A DNA stretch of 64,000 nt. Origin: Agrobacterium tumefaciens (GTDB taxonomy: Bacteria; Pseudomonadota; Alphaproteobacteria; Rhizobiales; Rhizobiaceae). The stretch's first letter is position 1, and each line of letters starts with the position of its first letter. Made by a program: the position numbers and the translations under genes. Under the pieces are notes generated by a model, which saw nothing but the letters and a program-made list of their open reading frames with translations, did no database searches and was not told the DNA's origin. Location of the stretch: assembly GCF_005221385.1 (NCBI RefSeq), contig NZ_CP039904.1, positions 1 through 64,000 of the forward strand, in the 5' to 3' direction. Below, piece after piece: positions 8,293-16,837 of the stretch.

Positions 8293-10308
8293 GTGGAACA
8301 GGAAAACACTCCAGTCGGCAAGGGCCGGCGCAAGGCTTTATGGGCAGCGGTTGCGATTATTGCCATCGCGGCTGCAGGTGTCATCGGTGGTAAAGCCTTC
8401 TACGAAGCAAAGGTCGACGAGCTGATTGCCCGCAGCGGCGCAACGGCGCGTTCCGTGGACGTCGATTTTCTCGGACAAATTCATATTCGCGAGCTGACCC
8501 TGCCGCTTGAAGACGGCAAGAAGATCCAGATTGCCGCTATCGACGGGCGTCCCAAACTTCCTTTCCTGGAAGGCGCGCTCGATATGAATGGCATCGATAT
8601 TGACGTGCCGACCGGCAAGATCTCCATGGCGCATGCCCGTGTCGAGAATGCCGCTTTCAAGCAGGCGACCTCGGCAGCGGCATCTGGCGATGGCAATGCA
8701 AACTCCCTGTCCCGGCGCCTGGAGCGCTTCGCAGCGACGCGCATTTCCACGCCTGAACTGACATTCACCCAGTCTATCGCCGAGACCGAGCAGAAGACCG
8801 TATACAACAACGCGGCGCTCTCAGACATCGCCGATGGCCGGGTCACCCGCTATACGATCGACAATGCCAGCTATGACATCAAGATGGCTCTGCCGGATAG
8901 CACTGGCACGATGGAAAAGAAGCACATGGTCGTCTCGACAGGTGCAATAACCGGCCAGGACTTCGACGCCGCCTACCTTGCAAGGCTCTACACGGAAAAG
9001 GCGGGTCCCGAAGACAAGGATGCAAAACCTCTTTACGGACCACTCTCCGTCAGCAAGGTTTCCTTCTCCGACGGTGACGGTCAATTCAGCTACGACGAAA
9101 TCCGCAGCGACGGCTTTACCGCTCGCATGCCGGCCGAGCCGCTGCTGGAAACCCTGAAGGCGCTGACCGCAACCCAAAATGCGGATGAGCTTTCACCGCA
9201 GGAGCGTCAGGCATTTTTCGGCAAGGTCGTGTCCATTCTGGACATGATGGGCAAGAGCAACATGCAGCTGCTGGGCTTCAAGGTGGACGCGCCTGATCAA
9301 AGCGAAGGGGCGGACGGCAAGCGGGTCAAGGCCACCATCGAGCGCATTGACATGCAGATGGACAGCCGCAAGCTCGATTTCGGCCTGAACGGCATGTCGA
9401 TTGGCGATGGCGACGGCAAGATCGAAGTCGCCGAGGCAAGCCTCAAGGGCTTTGACTGGAGTTCCACAATCGAAGGTCTTTCCCAGATCGTCGGTTTCGA
9501 TGAAACGAAAATCGAGACATTTCCGTTCAATCGGCTGATACCGGAACTCGGCAGGGTGCGTGTCGGTGGCATCAACGTTGATATCGCCGCACCGGAAAAG
9601 ACCGATGAAGAGGCCGCAGGCACGCCTGAGCGCATCAAGTTCACGCTCAAAAATTTCGAGATGGGACTGACCAAACCCTTCAATGGCATCCCGACCGATA
9701 TCGAGATCAGGCAGGAGGACCTCTCCCTGCCCATCCCGGCGGATTCGACGGAGGAAGTTTTTGTTGAAGCGCGCAAACTGGGTCTGGAGTCACTCGCCTT
9801 GTCTTACGCCCTCGCCGCTGGCTGGGACGAACCCAACAAAAACCTGCTGATCCGCGAAGTCTCGCTCAGCAGCAAGGATATTGGCAGTGTCAATTTCTCC
9901 GGTCTGGTAAGCGGCTTCACGGAAGAGTTTTTCTCCTTCGACCTTGGTCGCGCCCAGGCTGCGCTTTTCGGGATTGCCGGTCGTGAGGTAAAATTCACGA
10001 TCAAGGACGAGGGCATGATGGCCAAGGCGATCAAGCTCTATGCCCTGCAGAACGAGATGACCGAGGATCAGGTGCGTGGCACATTGACGTTGGTTGCCAA
10101 CGTGATGCTGCAGCAGGTGGCCGCCGAACAACCGAAACTCCAGGAGGCGGTGAACGCACTCGTCCAATTCATCAACACGCCGGGAACCTTGACCGTCACG
10201 GTCAAATCGACAGGCCCAAATGGCCTTGGCCTTTTTGATCTGGCTGCAGCCTCCGAGAATCCGATGCTTCTTCTCGACAAGGTGGATATTCAGGCAACGG
10301 CGGAATGA
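8293..10308 (+). CDS. Large membrane-anchored hypothetical protein
   Basis: A 671-aa protein with a short positively charged N-terminus, one transmembrane helix (about 14-35) and a long periplasmic region rich in beta-strand-like repeats. This layout resembles AsmA/DUF945-type envelope proteins, but I cannot assign a family. The start is GTG, supported by AGAGGA 8 bases upstream. There are no lipid-attachment or catalytic motifs. It is followed by two hairpins (10333-10358 and 10379-10399). A role in envelope maintenance is only a guess from topology. Confidence 0.75.
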   Translation: MEQENTPVGKGRRKALWAAVAIIAIAAAGVIGGKAFYEAKVDELIARSGATARSVDVDFLGQIHIRELTLPLEDGKKIQIAAIDGRPKLPFLEGALDMNGIDIDVPTGKISMAHARVENAAFKQATSAAASGDGNANSLSRRLERFAATRISTPELTFTQSIAETEQKTVYNNAALSDIADGRVTRYTIDNASYDIKMALPDSTGTMEKKHMVVSTGAITGQDFDAAYLARLYTEKAGPEDKDAKPLYGPLSVSKVSFSDGDGQFSYDEIRSDGFTARMPAEPLLETLKALTATQNADELSPQERQAFFGKVVSILDMMGKSNMQLLGFKVDAPDQSEGADGKRVKATIERIDMQMDSRKLDFGLNGMSIGDGDGKIEVAEASLKGFDWSSTIEGLSQIVGFDETKIETFPFNRLIPELGRVRVGGINVDIAAPEKTDEEAAGTPERIKFTLKNFEMGLTKPFNGIPTDIEIRQEDLSLPIPADSTEEVFVEARKLGLESLALSYALAAGWDEPNKNLLIREVSLSSKDIGSVNFSGLVSGFTEEFFSFDLGRAQAALFGIAGREVKFTIKDEGMMAKAIKLYALQNEMTEDQVRGTLTLVANVMLQQVAAEQPKLQEAVNALVQFINTPGTLTVTVKSTGPNGLGLFDLAAASENPMLLLDKVDIQATAE

Positions 10309-10332
10309 GCCGGCCTATCAGCCGCCAATTGT

Positions 10333-10399
10333 CTCGAGCTCAGTTTCCTGAGCTTGAGATAACCTGAATATACATTCAGCCGCCCCATTTCGGGGCGGC
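10333..10399 (+). terminator. Two tandem hairpins after the large membrane-anchored gene
   Basis: CTCGAGCTCAG (10333-10343) pairs with CTGAGCTTGAG (10348-10358) with one mismatch. GCCGCCCC (10379-10386) pairs perfectly with GGGGCGGC (10392-10399) around a 5-base loop, followed within about 15 bases by an AT-rich ACTTTTTATTTTG stretch. The second hairpin looks like a rho-independent terminator. Confidence 0.65.
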
Positions 10400-10662
10400 A
10401 ATTGAAATTTGAATAAAACTTTTTATTTTGTAATCAATAATTTACGCCGAAAATTAAAAGTCAAACATTAAAAGAAATCACAGACGTGAGCCTGAATATC
10501 CTGGCTGTGAACAATCCAAAGCGCAGTCCCCCAATAAGAGCAGGCTTTACGCTCCACTGCGCCGATTAAAAGACAGATTTGCGGAAAAAGCCCCGGGGGG
10601 CCGGATTTTTCAGTAAATTTGCGTTAGATAAGCCAATCTGTTTCAATCGAAAGAAGGCCACA

Positions 10663-10941
10663 TTGCCGATATTCGAGATCATCATTGTTTTTGCCGCGCT
10701 GCTGGCAGTCGGCCTTCTGGCAATCCAGCAGATTGTAGCCCAGGTCCGGGAATATCGGTTTTACAAAAAAAACGGTGGTGATTTTTCTGTTGATAGCGGC
10801 GTGGATTACCTCCGGCTTGATAAATCCCTTTATTACAACAGCCTTCGCCTCACGAACTGGCAGCGTTTTTATCTCTTTCGCCCGGCCTGTATCATCATGC
10901 TCATCGCATTTCTGGGCATGATGCTCGTGGCCCTGTTCTGA
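10663..10941 (+). CDS. Small two-helix membrane protein
   Basis: A 92-aa product with a transmembrane helix at each end (IIIVFAALLAVGLLA and IIMLIAFLGMMLVALF) and a basic and aromatic middle. The proposed start is TTG with GAAGG 6 bases upstream; the frame stays open to another TTG at 10579, giving 120 aa. No family was recognised. The 350 bases upstream are AT-rich and carry the terminator hairpins of the previous gene. Confidence 0.55.
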   Translation: MPIFEIIIVFAALLAVGLLAIQQIVAQVREYRFYKKNGGDFSVDSGVDYLRLDKSLYYNSLRLTNWQRFYLFRPACIIMLIAFLGMMLVALF

Positions 10942-10990
10942 AGAGCAAATTGTGCTTTTAAGGGCACAATCATTGCGAAGAGGAGTGTTG

Positions 10991-11497
10991 TCACCGGTCG
11001 CTCTCGGAATCCTGAACGAAGGTTTCAATCGCGTCTTCTGACAACGAGAGAATACGACCGGCAGCAAATCGTTGCACGGAAACGGCACCCTCATCGCTGC
11101 TTTCGAAAGCCAGGTCGAACGTAGAAGAAAGGACCCGTGCCCACCCTTCATCGTAAACGGTACCACCGACATGGATTATACTCATTGATCGCCAGTCGAC
11201 CCGCTGTTTGGTTTCCGGATCAGTAACCACGGCACTGCCGACGCGAATTTCCCGGGTTGCCAATCTCACCTGGTCAAAAATGGGTTCAAGCTTGAAACTG
11301 TAAGTGCCGCTTTCCGGATACACGAGTTCGACGACCGACGCCGGCGAAGAAACTCTGATGCGGAATTCTTTTGTGAGGGGATTCGCGTTGCCGCCACTCT
11401 CCTGCAAGGAGTGCCACTCGCTGTCAGAAACCGGGCGAGCTGCGACGATAACCGCACCACCTTTTGTAAGCATCGGCTCATCAACGGTGATACTCAA
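10991..11497 (-). CDS. Hypothetical protein, possibly 5'-truncated
   Basis: A 168-aa frame with normal high-GC codon use and mixed beta-like sequence (FRIRVSSPASVVELVYPESG, TYSFKLEPIFDQVRLATREI). No domain was recognised. The only starts are a TTG at 11497 and an ATG at 11473, neither with a good ribosome binding site, and coding character seems to continue upstream for about 14 codons until a TGA near 11542. The gene may have lost its 5' end or contain a nonsense mutation. No signal peptide is seen from either start. Confidence 0.5.
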   Translation of the reverse strand: MSITVDEPMLTKGGAVIVAARPVSDSEWHSLQESGGNANPLTKEFRIRVSSPASVVELVYPESGTYSFKLEPIFDQVRLATREIRVGSAVVTDPETKQRVDWRSMSIIHVGGTVYDEGWARVLSSTFDLAFESSDEGAVSVQRFAAGRILSLSEDAIETFVQDSESDR

Positions 11498-11835
11498 ACG
11501 CGTCGAAAGCTCGGGCTCGTCCGAACCCCAGGATTGCAGTCAATAAATGGCGAAAGCCTGCAAAATCCCCCCACAAAATTTGGTGAGGGAAGCGCCAATC
11601 AACGGCGATCACGCTGCGGTGGTCTTGCGCCAGCCGCTTAAGCCAAAGGCGATTCGTAATGCTTGTCGTATCGTTGTCGATATTCCAGCCCGGCCGCACG
11701 ACACAAAACCGGCCGATTGAAAAATCGCATTCCGGTCCATCGCAGCCCCCTTGAAGGACGCTACGATGGACCATAACCCCGTCTTACCGACCATACTGGT
11801 CCGCCACAGATAGGCCGGACCGGACGGACGGGATC
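11498..11835. other. Intergenic region, possible gene remnant
   Basis: About 340 bases between the hypothetical gene and the ABC transporter ATPase. Minus-strand frames of 60-97 codons exist here but have no start signal or family resemblance. They could be a decayed 5' part of the hypothetical gene at 10991-11497. Confidence 0.4.
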
Positions 11836-12897
11836 TTATCGAGCGCCGGCAAAAAGCCAGACGCTTTCACGGGGAATATCCACCCAGACCGGGCCTTCCG
11901 GCAACGCCTTCGCGCCAAAGGCCTTGGCGGCGAAGTCGCCGGCCTTCAGGCGGTATTCCCAGCGGTCGCCAAGATAGAGGCAGGCATCCAGATGCATTTC
12001 CCTGCGGTTCTGGCCGGGGTTGTCATGCACGGCGATCTGCTCGACGCGGATGACCGCCTTGTCCTCTTTTTCTTCGTTCCTGCCGAAAACAATGCCATCA
12101 AGCTGCCAGTTTGGCCCGTGAATGCTGGCATCTTCGCCCAGACCGCGTATCTCGCCGCTGGCGACATTGTTTGCGCCGAGAAAGTCCGCCGCATAAAAGC
12201 TCTTCGGCTTTGTATAGATGTCCTGCGGTGTGCCTTCCTGAACGATGGCGCCGTTGCGCAAGAGCAGGATATTGTCGGATGCGGCGAGCGCTTCCGACTG
12301 ATCATGGGTGACGAGAACACCGCATATTTCCAGATCAAGGATGAGCTTTCGGATCCAGTAACGCGCCTCTTCCCGCAGCTTCGCGTCAAGATTGGAAAGC
12401 GGCTCGTCCATCAACAGGACACGCGGCTCATAGACCAGCGCGCGGCAGATTGCGACGCGTTGCTGCTGGCCGCCCGAAAGCTGATCGGGATAACGCTCGG
12501 CAAGATGGCCGAGACCGATCTTTTCCAGCGTCGCCTGAACACGTTTGCCGGCATCCACCCGGTTCACGCCACGCAGCTTCAGGCCATAGGCGACATTTTC
12601 CATCACTGTGCGATGCGGCCACAGCGCATAGGACTGAAACACGAGGCCGATATTGCGGTTTTCCGGTGCAACCGTCAGGCCCTTGCTGCCATCGAGCATC
12701 GGTTTTCCGCCAATGCTGATGAGGCCCTGTTCGGGCTGCTCGAGCCCGGCAATGCAGCGTAGCAGGGTTGTTTTGCCGCTACCCGACGCGCCGAGCAGGG
12801 AGACGATCGAGCCGCGTTCGGCAGTGAAGGATGCGCCCTGGAGAATATGCAGGCCGCCGAGATATTTGTGAACGTCGCGAACAGTAAGTTCAGTCAT
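11836..12897 (-). CDS. ABC transporter ATP-binding protein (FbpC/AfuC type)
   Basis: The 353-aa ATPase that energises the importer encoded with the fused permease and binding protein upstream. It has Walker A GASGSGKTT, the signature LSGGQQQR, Walker B VLLMDEPLS, the switch histidine in LVTHDQSEA, and a C-terminal TOBE-like region. The ATG (MTELTVRDVH) overlaps the permease stop by 8 bases, so an apparent longer frame is not the start. Relatives serve Fe3+ (FbpABC) or sugar phosphates (AfuABC), and sequence alone does not separate these. Confidence 0.9.
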   Translation of the reverse strand: MTELTVRDVHKYLGGLHILQGASFTAERGSIVSLLGASGSGKTTLLRCIAGLEQPEQGLISIGGKPMLDGSKGLTVAPENRNIGLVFQSYALWPHRTVMENVAYGLKLRGVNRVDAGKRVQATLEKIGLGHLAERYPDQLSGGQQQRVAICRALVYEPRVLLMDEPLSNLDAKLREEARYWIRKLILDLEICGVLVTHDQSEALAASDNILLLRNGAIVQEGTPQDIYTKPKSFYAADFLGANNVASGEIRGLGEDASIHGPNWQLDGIVFGRNEEKEDKAVIRVEQIAVHDNPGQNRREMHLDACLYLGDRWEYRLKAGDFAAKAFGAKALPEGPVWVDIPRESVWLFAGAR

Positions 12898-14641
12898 GGA
12901 TTTTTGCTCCCAGACGAAGGGCGAGACCGAGGCCTGCGCCGGTAAGAACGATGCTGACGAATGCCAGCGCGGCAATCGTGTCCATTGCGCCGGACTGGAT
13001 CATGGAAACCATGAGCGAGCCGATGACTTCGGTTCCGGCGCTCATGAGATAGATGCCGGTGGCATAGTCGCGCAGGAAAACGATCATGATCAGCGCCCAT
13101 GCGCCGACGAGACCGGGGCGCACGATGGGAATGACGACGTCACGCCAGGTCTGGCCGATTGTCGCACCTGTCGTGCGCGCAGCCTCCTCCAGTTCGGGGC
13201 TGACCTGAATGAGCGTGCCCTGCAACAGCCGCAGACCATAGGAAAGGCCGACGATGAGATAAGCGATGAACAGGCTTATGAGGGTCGTGCGCAGCGGCAC
13301 CAGGAACGGAATGAACAGGAACAGCCAGAAGAAGGCGAGACCGATGATCAGGCTCGGCATGGAGCGCGGCAGAAGAACCATGTAATCGAGAACGGTGTTG
13401 GACACGTCCCGATTGCGGTGCCCCGCAAGACCGACGACCAGATAAAAGGCGACAGCCACGGCGCCGCCGACGACCGCCAGTATGATGGTGTTGAGAACAC
13501 CACGATAAAGGCTCGGAACCTCGAAAAGCGCATTGAAATGCTTGGTGGTGAGATGAGCGAAAGGATTGACGCCCTGCCCCCACGCATCGACAAAGGCGCG
13601 CAGGATAATTCCGCCGATCGGCAGAATGACCGAAAGGAACAGCCAGAAACCGATGATGGAAAGCGCGATGATCTGGCCGGCGCGCCCCAGCCGCATGACG
13701 GTGGTGCGCGAACCTTTTCCGCCAAGGGCCGCATAACGGCGGCTGTGGCGCAACAGCCGGCGCTGATACCACACCAGCGGCAGGGTCAGGAGCACGAGCA
13801 GGACAACGACGACAGCCATCAGCTGATAGGTGGGGACGCCGAAAAGTGTCGTGAGCTTGTAGATATAGGTGGTGAGGACGTTGATGCCGCTCGGATCGCC
13901 AAGCACCAGCGGCACGCCGAACATTTCAAAGCCGATCAACAGGTTGAGGGCGGTGGCGAAGATGAGCGCGGGCAGCACCATGGGTACGGTGACATCCCAG
14001 CACACACGCCAGATGGGCGCGCCGGTGATGCGGGCCGCCTCTTCAAGATCGGACGGCAGGTTGCGCATTGCCGCCGACACGTAAAGATAGACATGCGGGA
14101 CATGCGCCAGCCCCGTGACAAGCACGATGCCGCTCAGGGAATAGATGTTCCACGGCACGAAACCGATGATGTCGCGCACGAGGATCGAGACGAAGCCGGA
14201 CGGCCCGATGGCGACCGTATACCCGAAAGCAAGCACCAGCGCCGAAATGAACATCGGAACCAGCACGATGATTTCCAGCGCCTTGCGGAAATGCACATCG
14301 GTGCGGGTGAGCAGGAAGGAGAGCGCCGCGCCCAGCGGGACGGCGATCGCCACCATGCCCACGGCCATGATGACCGTGTTCCACAAGGCGTCGTAAAACA
14401 TCGGGTCGACGAGAATATATTCATATGCGCTCAGGCCGAGGCTGGCGCTCGGGCTGAAGAACGGACCATCGAGAAAGCTCTGATAGATGATCAGGCAAAT
14501 GGGCGTCAGGACGCACAGCGTCAGGAAACCGATGACGAGCCGGCGGAAGAGCAGCGCTTCGCCGGGCGGGCGCGGCGTCTCCAGCCGCGGCTCGCGGGAT
14601 AGTTCTCGGGGTGGGTTTTGGGTAATGGTATCCACCGGCAT
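12890..14641 (-). CDS. ABC transporter permease, two fused domains (FbpB/AfuB type)
   Basis: A 583-aa inner-membrane protein in which two binding-protein-dependent permease domains are joined in one chain (about 60-300 and 340-580), giving about 12 helices. Each half has the EAA coupling loop (LEEAARITGAPIWRVCWDV and LEEAARTTGATIGQTWRDV). The fused form is typical of the Fe3+/sugar-phosphate importer group, so no second permease gene is needed. It lies between the binding protein and the ATPase, overlapping the latter. Confidence 0.9.
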   Translation of the reverse strand: MPVDTITQNPPRELSREPRLETPRPPGEALLFRRLVIGFLTLCVLTPICLIIYQSFLDGPFFSPSASLGLSAYEYILVDPMFYDALWNTVIMAVGMVAIAVPLGAALSFLLTRTDVHFRKALEIIVLVPMFISALVLAFGYTVAIGPSGFVSILVRDIIGFVPWNIYSLSGIVLVTGLAHVPHVYLYVSAAMRNLPSDLEEAARITGAPIWRVCWDVTVPMVLPALIFATALNLLIGFEMFGVPLVLGDPSGINVLTTYIYKLTTLFGVPTYQLMAVVVVLLVLLTLPLVWYQRRLLRHSRRYAALGGKGSRTTVMRLGRAGQIIALSIIGFWLFLSVILPIGGIILRAFVDAWGQGVNPFAHLTTKHFNALFEVPSLYRGVLNTIILAVVGGAVAVAFYLVVGLAGHRNRDVSNTVLDYMVLLPRSMPSLIIGLAFFWLFLFIPFLVPLRTTLISLFIAYLIVGLSYGLRLLQGTLIQVSPELEEAARTTGATIGQTWRDVVIPIVRPGLVGAWALIMIVFLRDYATGIYLMSAGTEVIGSLMVSMIQSGAMDTIAALAFVSIVLTGAGLGLALRLGAKIHD

Positions 14642-14790
14642 GGGTTGTAACCTCCGGGAAACAGACGTTTGTTGAATGGATTTTCATAAGAGTGGCAGGA
14701 CCGCGGCCATGGGCCAGACACCGTCCTGTTGCCTTTTAAAAAGCTCGGTGCCTGGCCCCGTCCTGGGGGACTTGCGTGCCCGAGGCGCGA

Positions 14791-15855
14791 TTAGCCCTTG
14801 AGCGCTGCGCGCCACTCGTTGAGGAACTTCAACCGTTTCATGGGTTCCATGAAACCGAGGAGCGTTTCATCAAGCGCGATCGGCTTCAAATTGCCGCCGA
14901 CCAGTGCGTTGAGCGTGTCGATATTATAACCTTCGGTGGTGTCCTTGCGCAGAGCCGGCATGCCCTTTGAAGCAAGCGCGTTCTGTCCGTCCTGCGACAG
15001 CAGGAAGTCCATGAACAACTTGCCGGCATTGGGGTGCGGCGCGTCTTTCAACAGGCCGGCAACACGCGAGAAGGCAAGCGTGTAGTCCTTGCCGAAAGCA
15101 ACACCGAGGTTCGGAGCGCTCTTTACCCAATCCAGCGCGTAGGAGCCGATCAGGTTGTAAGCGAGGACATTTTCACCGGAAACCACGGTTTCGCGCATCG
15201 AGCCTGTCGAGGAGTAAGATTTGCCCTTCGCCTTGCCGAGCCCCTTGGTCATATCCCAGAAATTGCTGGTTTTTTCCAGGTCACTTGTCTGGATCAGAAA
15301 TCCGACGCCGGACTTTTCCGGATCGAAGGTGCCTATCCGACCATTATATTCACCGCTGGAAATGAATTTGATCAGGTCTTCGCGTGTCTGCGGCACCTTG
15401 TCTTCCGGCAGCGCGGTCTTGTTGTAGATCATGCCGACAGGCTCGACCGAGGTGGCATAAACAATATCCTTGAAGACCGCCCAGCTGGGCAGAGAGGGCA
15501 TTTCAGGCGACTTGTAGGCCTCCAGATAGCCGTCGGTCGCAAGCTTCACGCCCTGATCCATCGCCGAAGTCCAGAAGACGTCGCCACCCACCTGCTTGGC
15601 GGCGGCCTCCGAAATGATGCGGTTATAAACACCGTTGGTGCCGATATCGTTGTAGTCGACACGGATGCCGGGATATTTCTTCGTGAATGCGTCGAGCGCT
15701 GCCTGCGCCTGCGCCTGGTCGGTAGCCGCGTAGATCGTGACCGACCCCTCCTTGCGTGCGGCCTCGACAAGATCGTCACTGGCCGCAAATACGGGCATGG
15801 CCAGCAGCAGGGCCGCCGCATTCGCGGTCATCGCATAAGAGAAAAATTGCTTCAT
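14791..15855 (-). CDS. ABC transporter periplasmic binding protein (FbpA/AfuA type)
   Basis: A 354-aa binding protein for the importer downstream. The signal peptide covers about 1-24 (cleavage after FAA), and the mature part has the type II binding-protein fold (SVTIYAATDQAQAQAALDAF near the N-terminus). GGAGGACC lies 5-6 bases before the ATG; an upstream in-frame start would disrupt the signal peptide. It is clearly paralogous to the binding-like protein at 18212-19312: both share SGVG, YN.IGSYA and DYTL..SR segments in the same order. Ligand could be ferric iron or a phosphorylated sugar. Confidence 0.88.
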   Translation of the reverse strand: MKQFFSYAMTANAAALLLAMPVFAASDDLVEAARKEGSVTIYAATDQAQAQAALDAFTKKYPGIRVDYNDIGTNGVYNRIISEAAAKQVGGDVFWTSAMDQGVKLATDGYLEAYKSPEMPSLPSWAVFKDIVYATSVEPVGMIYNKTALPEDKVPQTREDLIKFISSGEYNGRIGTFDPEKSGVGFLIQTSDLEKTSNFWDMTKGLGKAKGKSYSSTGSMRETVVSGENVLAYNLIGSYALDWVKSAPNLGVAFGKDYTLAFSRVAGLLKDAPHPNAGKLFMDFLLSQDGQNALASKGMPALRKDTTEGYNIDTLNALVGGNLKPIALDETLLGFMEPMKRLKFLNEWRAALKG

Positions 15856-16092
15856 TTCTGGTCCTCCCACAATGATTCAAGAAATCCGGGGAAGAGAAGC
15901 GATCAAGTTACGACAGATTTTACTTGCCGCCAAACGCCTGAATATCTCGATTATTTTTAGCAAAGCAATAGTATTTCCACTTCTTACGAAGTAGATCAAG
16001 CCGCCAATAAAATCGATATCCTCCCACGGATATAGTGAAAATCATCCGATAAACCGAATAGATCGCCACGCTACATAAATTTATCCATGAAT

Positions 16093-16133
16093 CTGTCAGC
16101 AACCTGTCACGTTCAAATATGTTTTTGTTGTCA
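16093..16133 (+). promoter_or_regulatory. Direct repeats, candidate response-regulator site
   Basis: CTGTCA occurs at 16093-16098 and 16104-16109 (11-base step), and a related TTGTCA at 16128-16133, in the AT-rich 307-base divergent region between the importer and the two-component operon. OmpR-family regulators such as the one encoded at 16163 typically bind tandem direct repeats about 10-11 bases apart. The site lies 30-70 bases before the regulator start. Confidence 0.5.
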
Positions 16134-16162
16134 TGTTCGATTTTTCATGCAATTCATGGCCC

Positions 16163-16837
16163 ATGCGCATCCTCTTGGTCGAAGACACACGGGATGTCGG
16201 GGAGGCAATCAATCAACGGCTGGAGCGGGTGGGACACTCGGTTGATTGGGAGGCAGACGGACTTGTCGCGGCTGAAATTCTCGACTTCACCGATTACGAT
16301 CTGATCATTCTTGACGTCATGCTGCCCGGGCTTGACGGGTTCGAGATATTGCGCCGTGTGCGGGCCGCCAAAAAAACGGTTCCCGTGCTGGTACTGACAG
16401 CCCGCTCGGAAATCGAGGATCGCGTCAGCGCACTTGATCTTGGCGCGGACGATTATCTGGTCAAACCGTTCGATTTTCGTGAGCTGGATGCGCGTGTGCG
16501 CGTGCTGTTGCGGCGCAACCGCGGCGAAACCACCAATATCATCACCTGCGGCAATCTGCAGCTCGATCAGCAGAGCCGCAATGTCCGGATCGGCAAGCGG
16601 GAAGTGCAGCTGAAGCGGCGCGAAATTGCCATTCTCGAGGTTTTTGCCACCCGTCCCGGCCGTCTGTTCAGCAAGGACGAGTTGATGGATGCGCTGTTCG
16701 GCTTTGACGAGGGCGTCAACCACAATGCGGTCGAGCTTTATGTCAGCCGGATACGCAAGAAGATCGAGGGTTCAGGCGTATCGATCATCACCCAGCGCGG
16801 CATGGGTTATCAGCTGGTGATCGATGACAACCCGTGA
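16163..16837 (+). CDS. OmpR-family response regulator (TctD-like)
   Basis: A 224-aa regulator. The N-terminal receiver (1-115) has the acidic pair in LLVEDT, phosphoacceptor Asp in LIILDVMLPG, and Lys in DYLVKPF. The C-terminal winged helix (about 125-220) ends in the usual RGMGYQL. The ATG giving MRILLVEDT matches the family start; the frame extends ten codons upstream. The kinase gene overlaps its end by 14 bases. It probably controls the divergent ABC importer. Confidence 0.92.
   Translation: MRILLVEDTRDVGEAINQRLERVGHSVDWEADGLVAAEILDFTDYDLIILDVMLPGLDGFEILRRVRAAKKTVPVLVLTARSEIEDRVSALDLGADDYLVKPFDFRELDARVRVLLRRNRGETTNIITCGNLQLDQQSRNVRIGKREVQLKRREIAILEVFATRPGRLFSKDELMDALFGFDEGVNHNAVELYVSRIRKKIEGSGVSIITQRGMGYQLVIDDNP

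Noticed and set aside
12896..14602. A 568-codon open frame on the plus strand
   Set aside because: It lies wholly antisense to the fused ABC permease, is rich in His, Asp, Gln and Arg as expected of a shadow frame in high-GC DNA, and has no start signal.
14791..15855. Firm assignment as a ferric-iron binding protein
   Set aside because: The AfuA branch of this family binds sugar phosphates, and the adjacent Pgt-like sensory set fits an organophosphate just as well.
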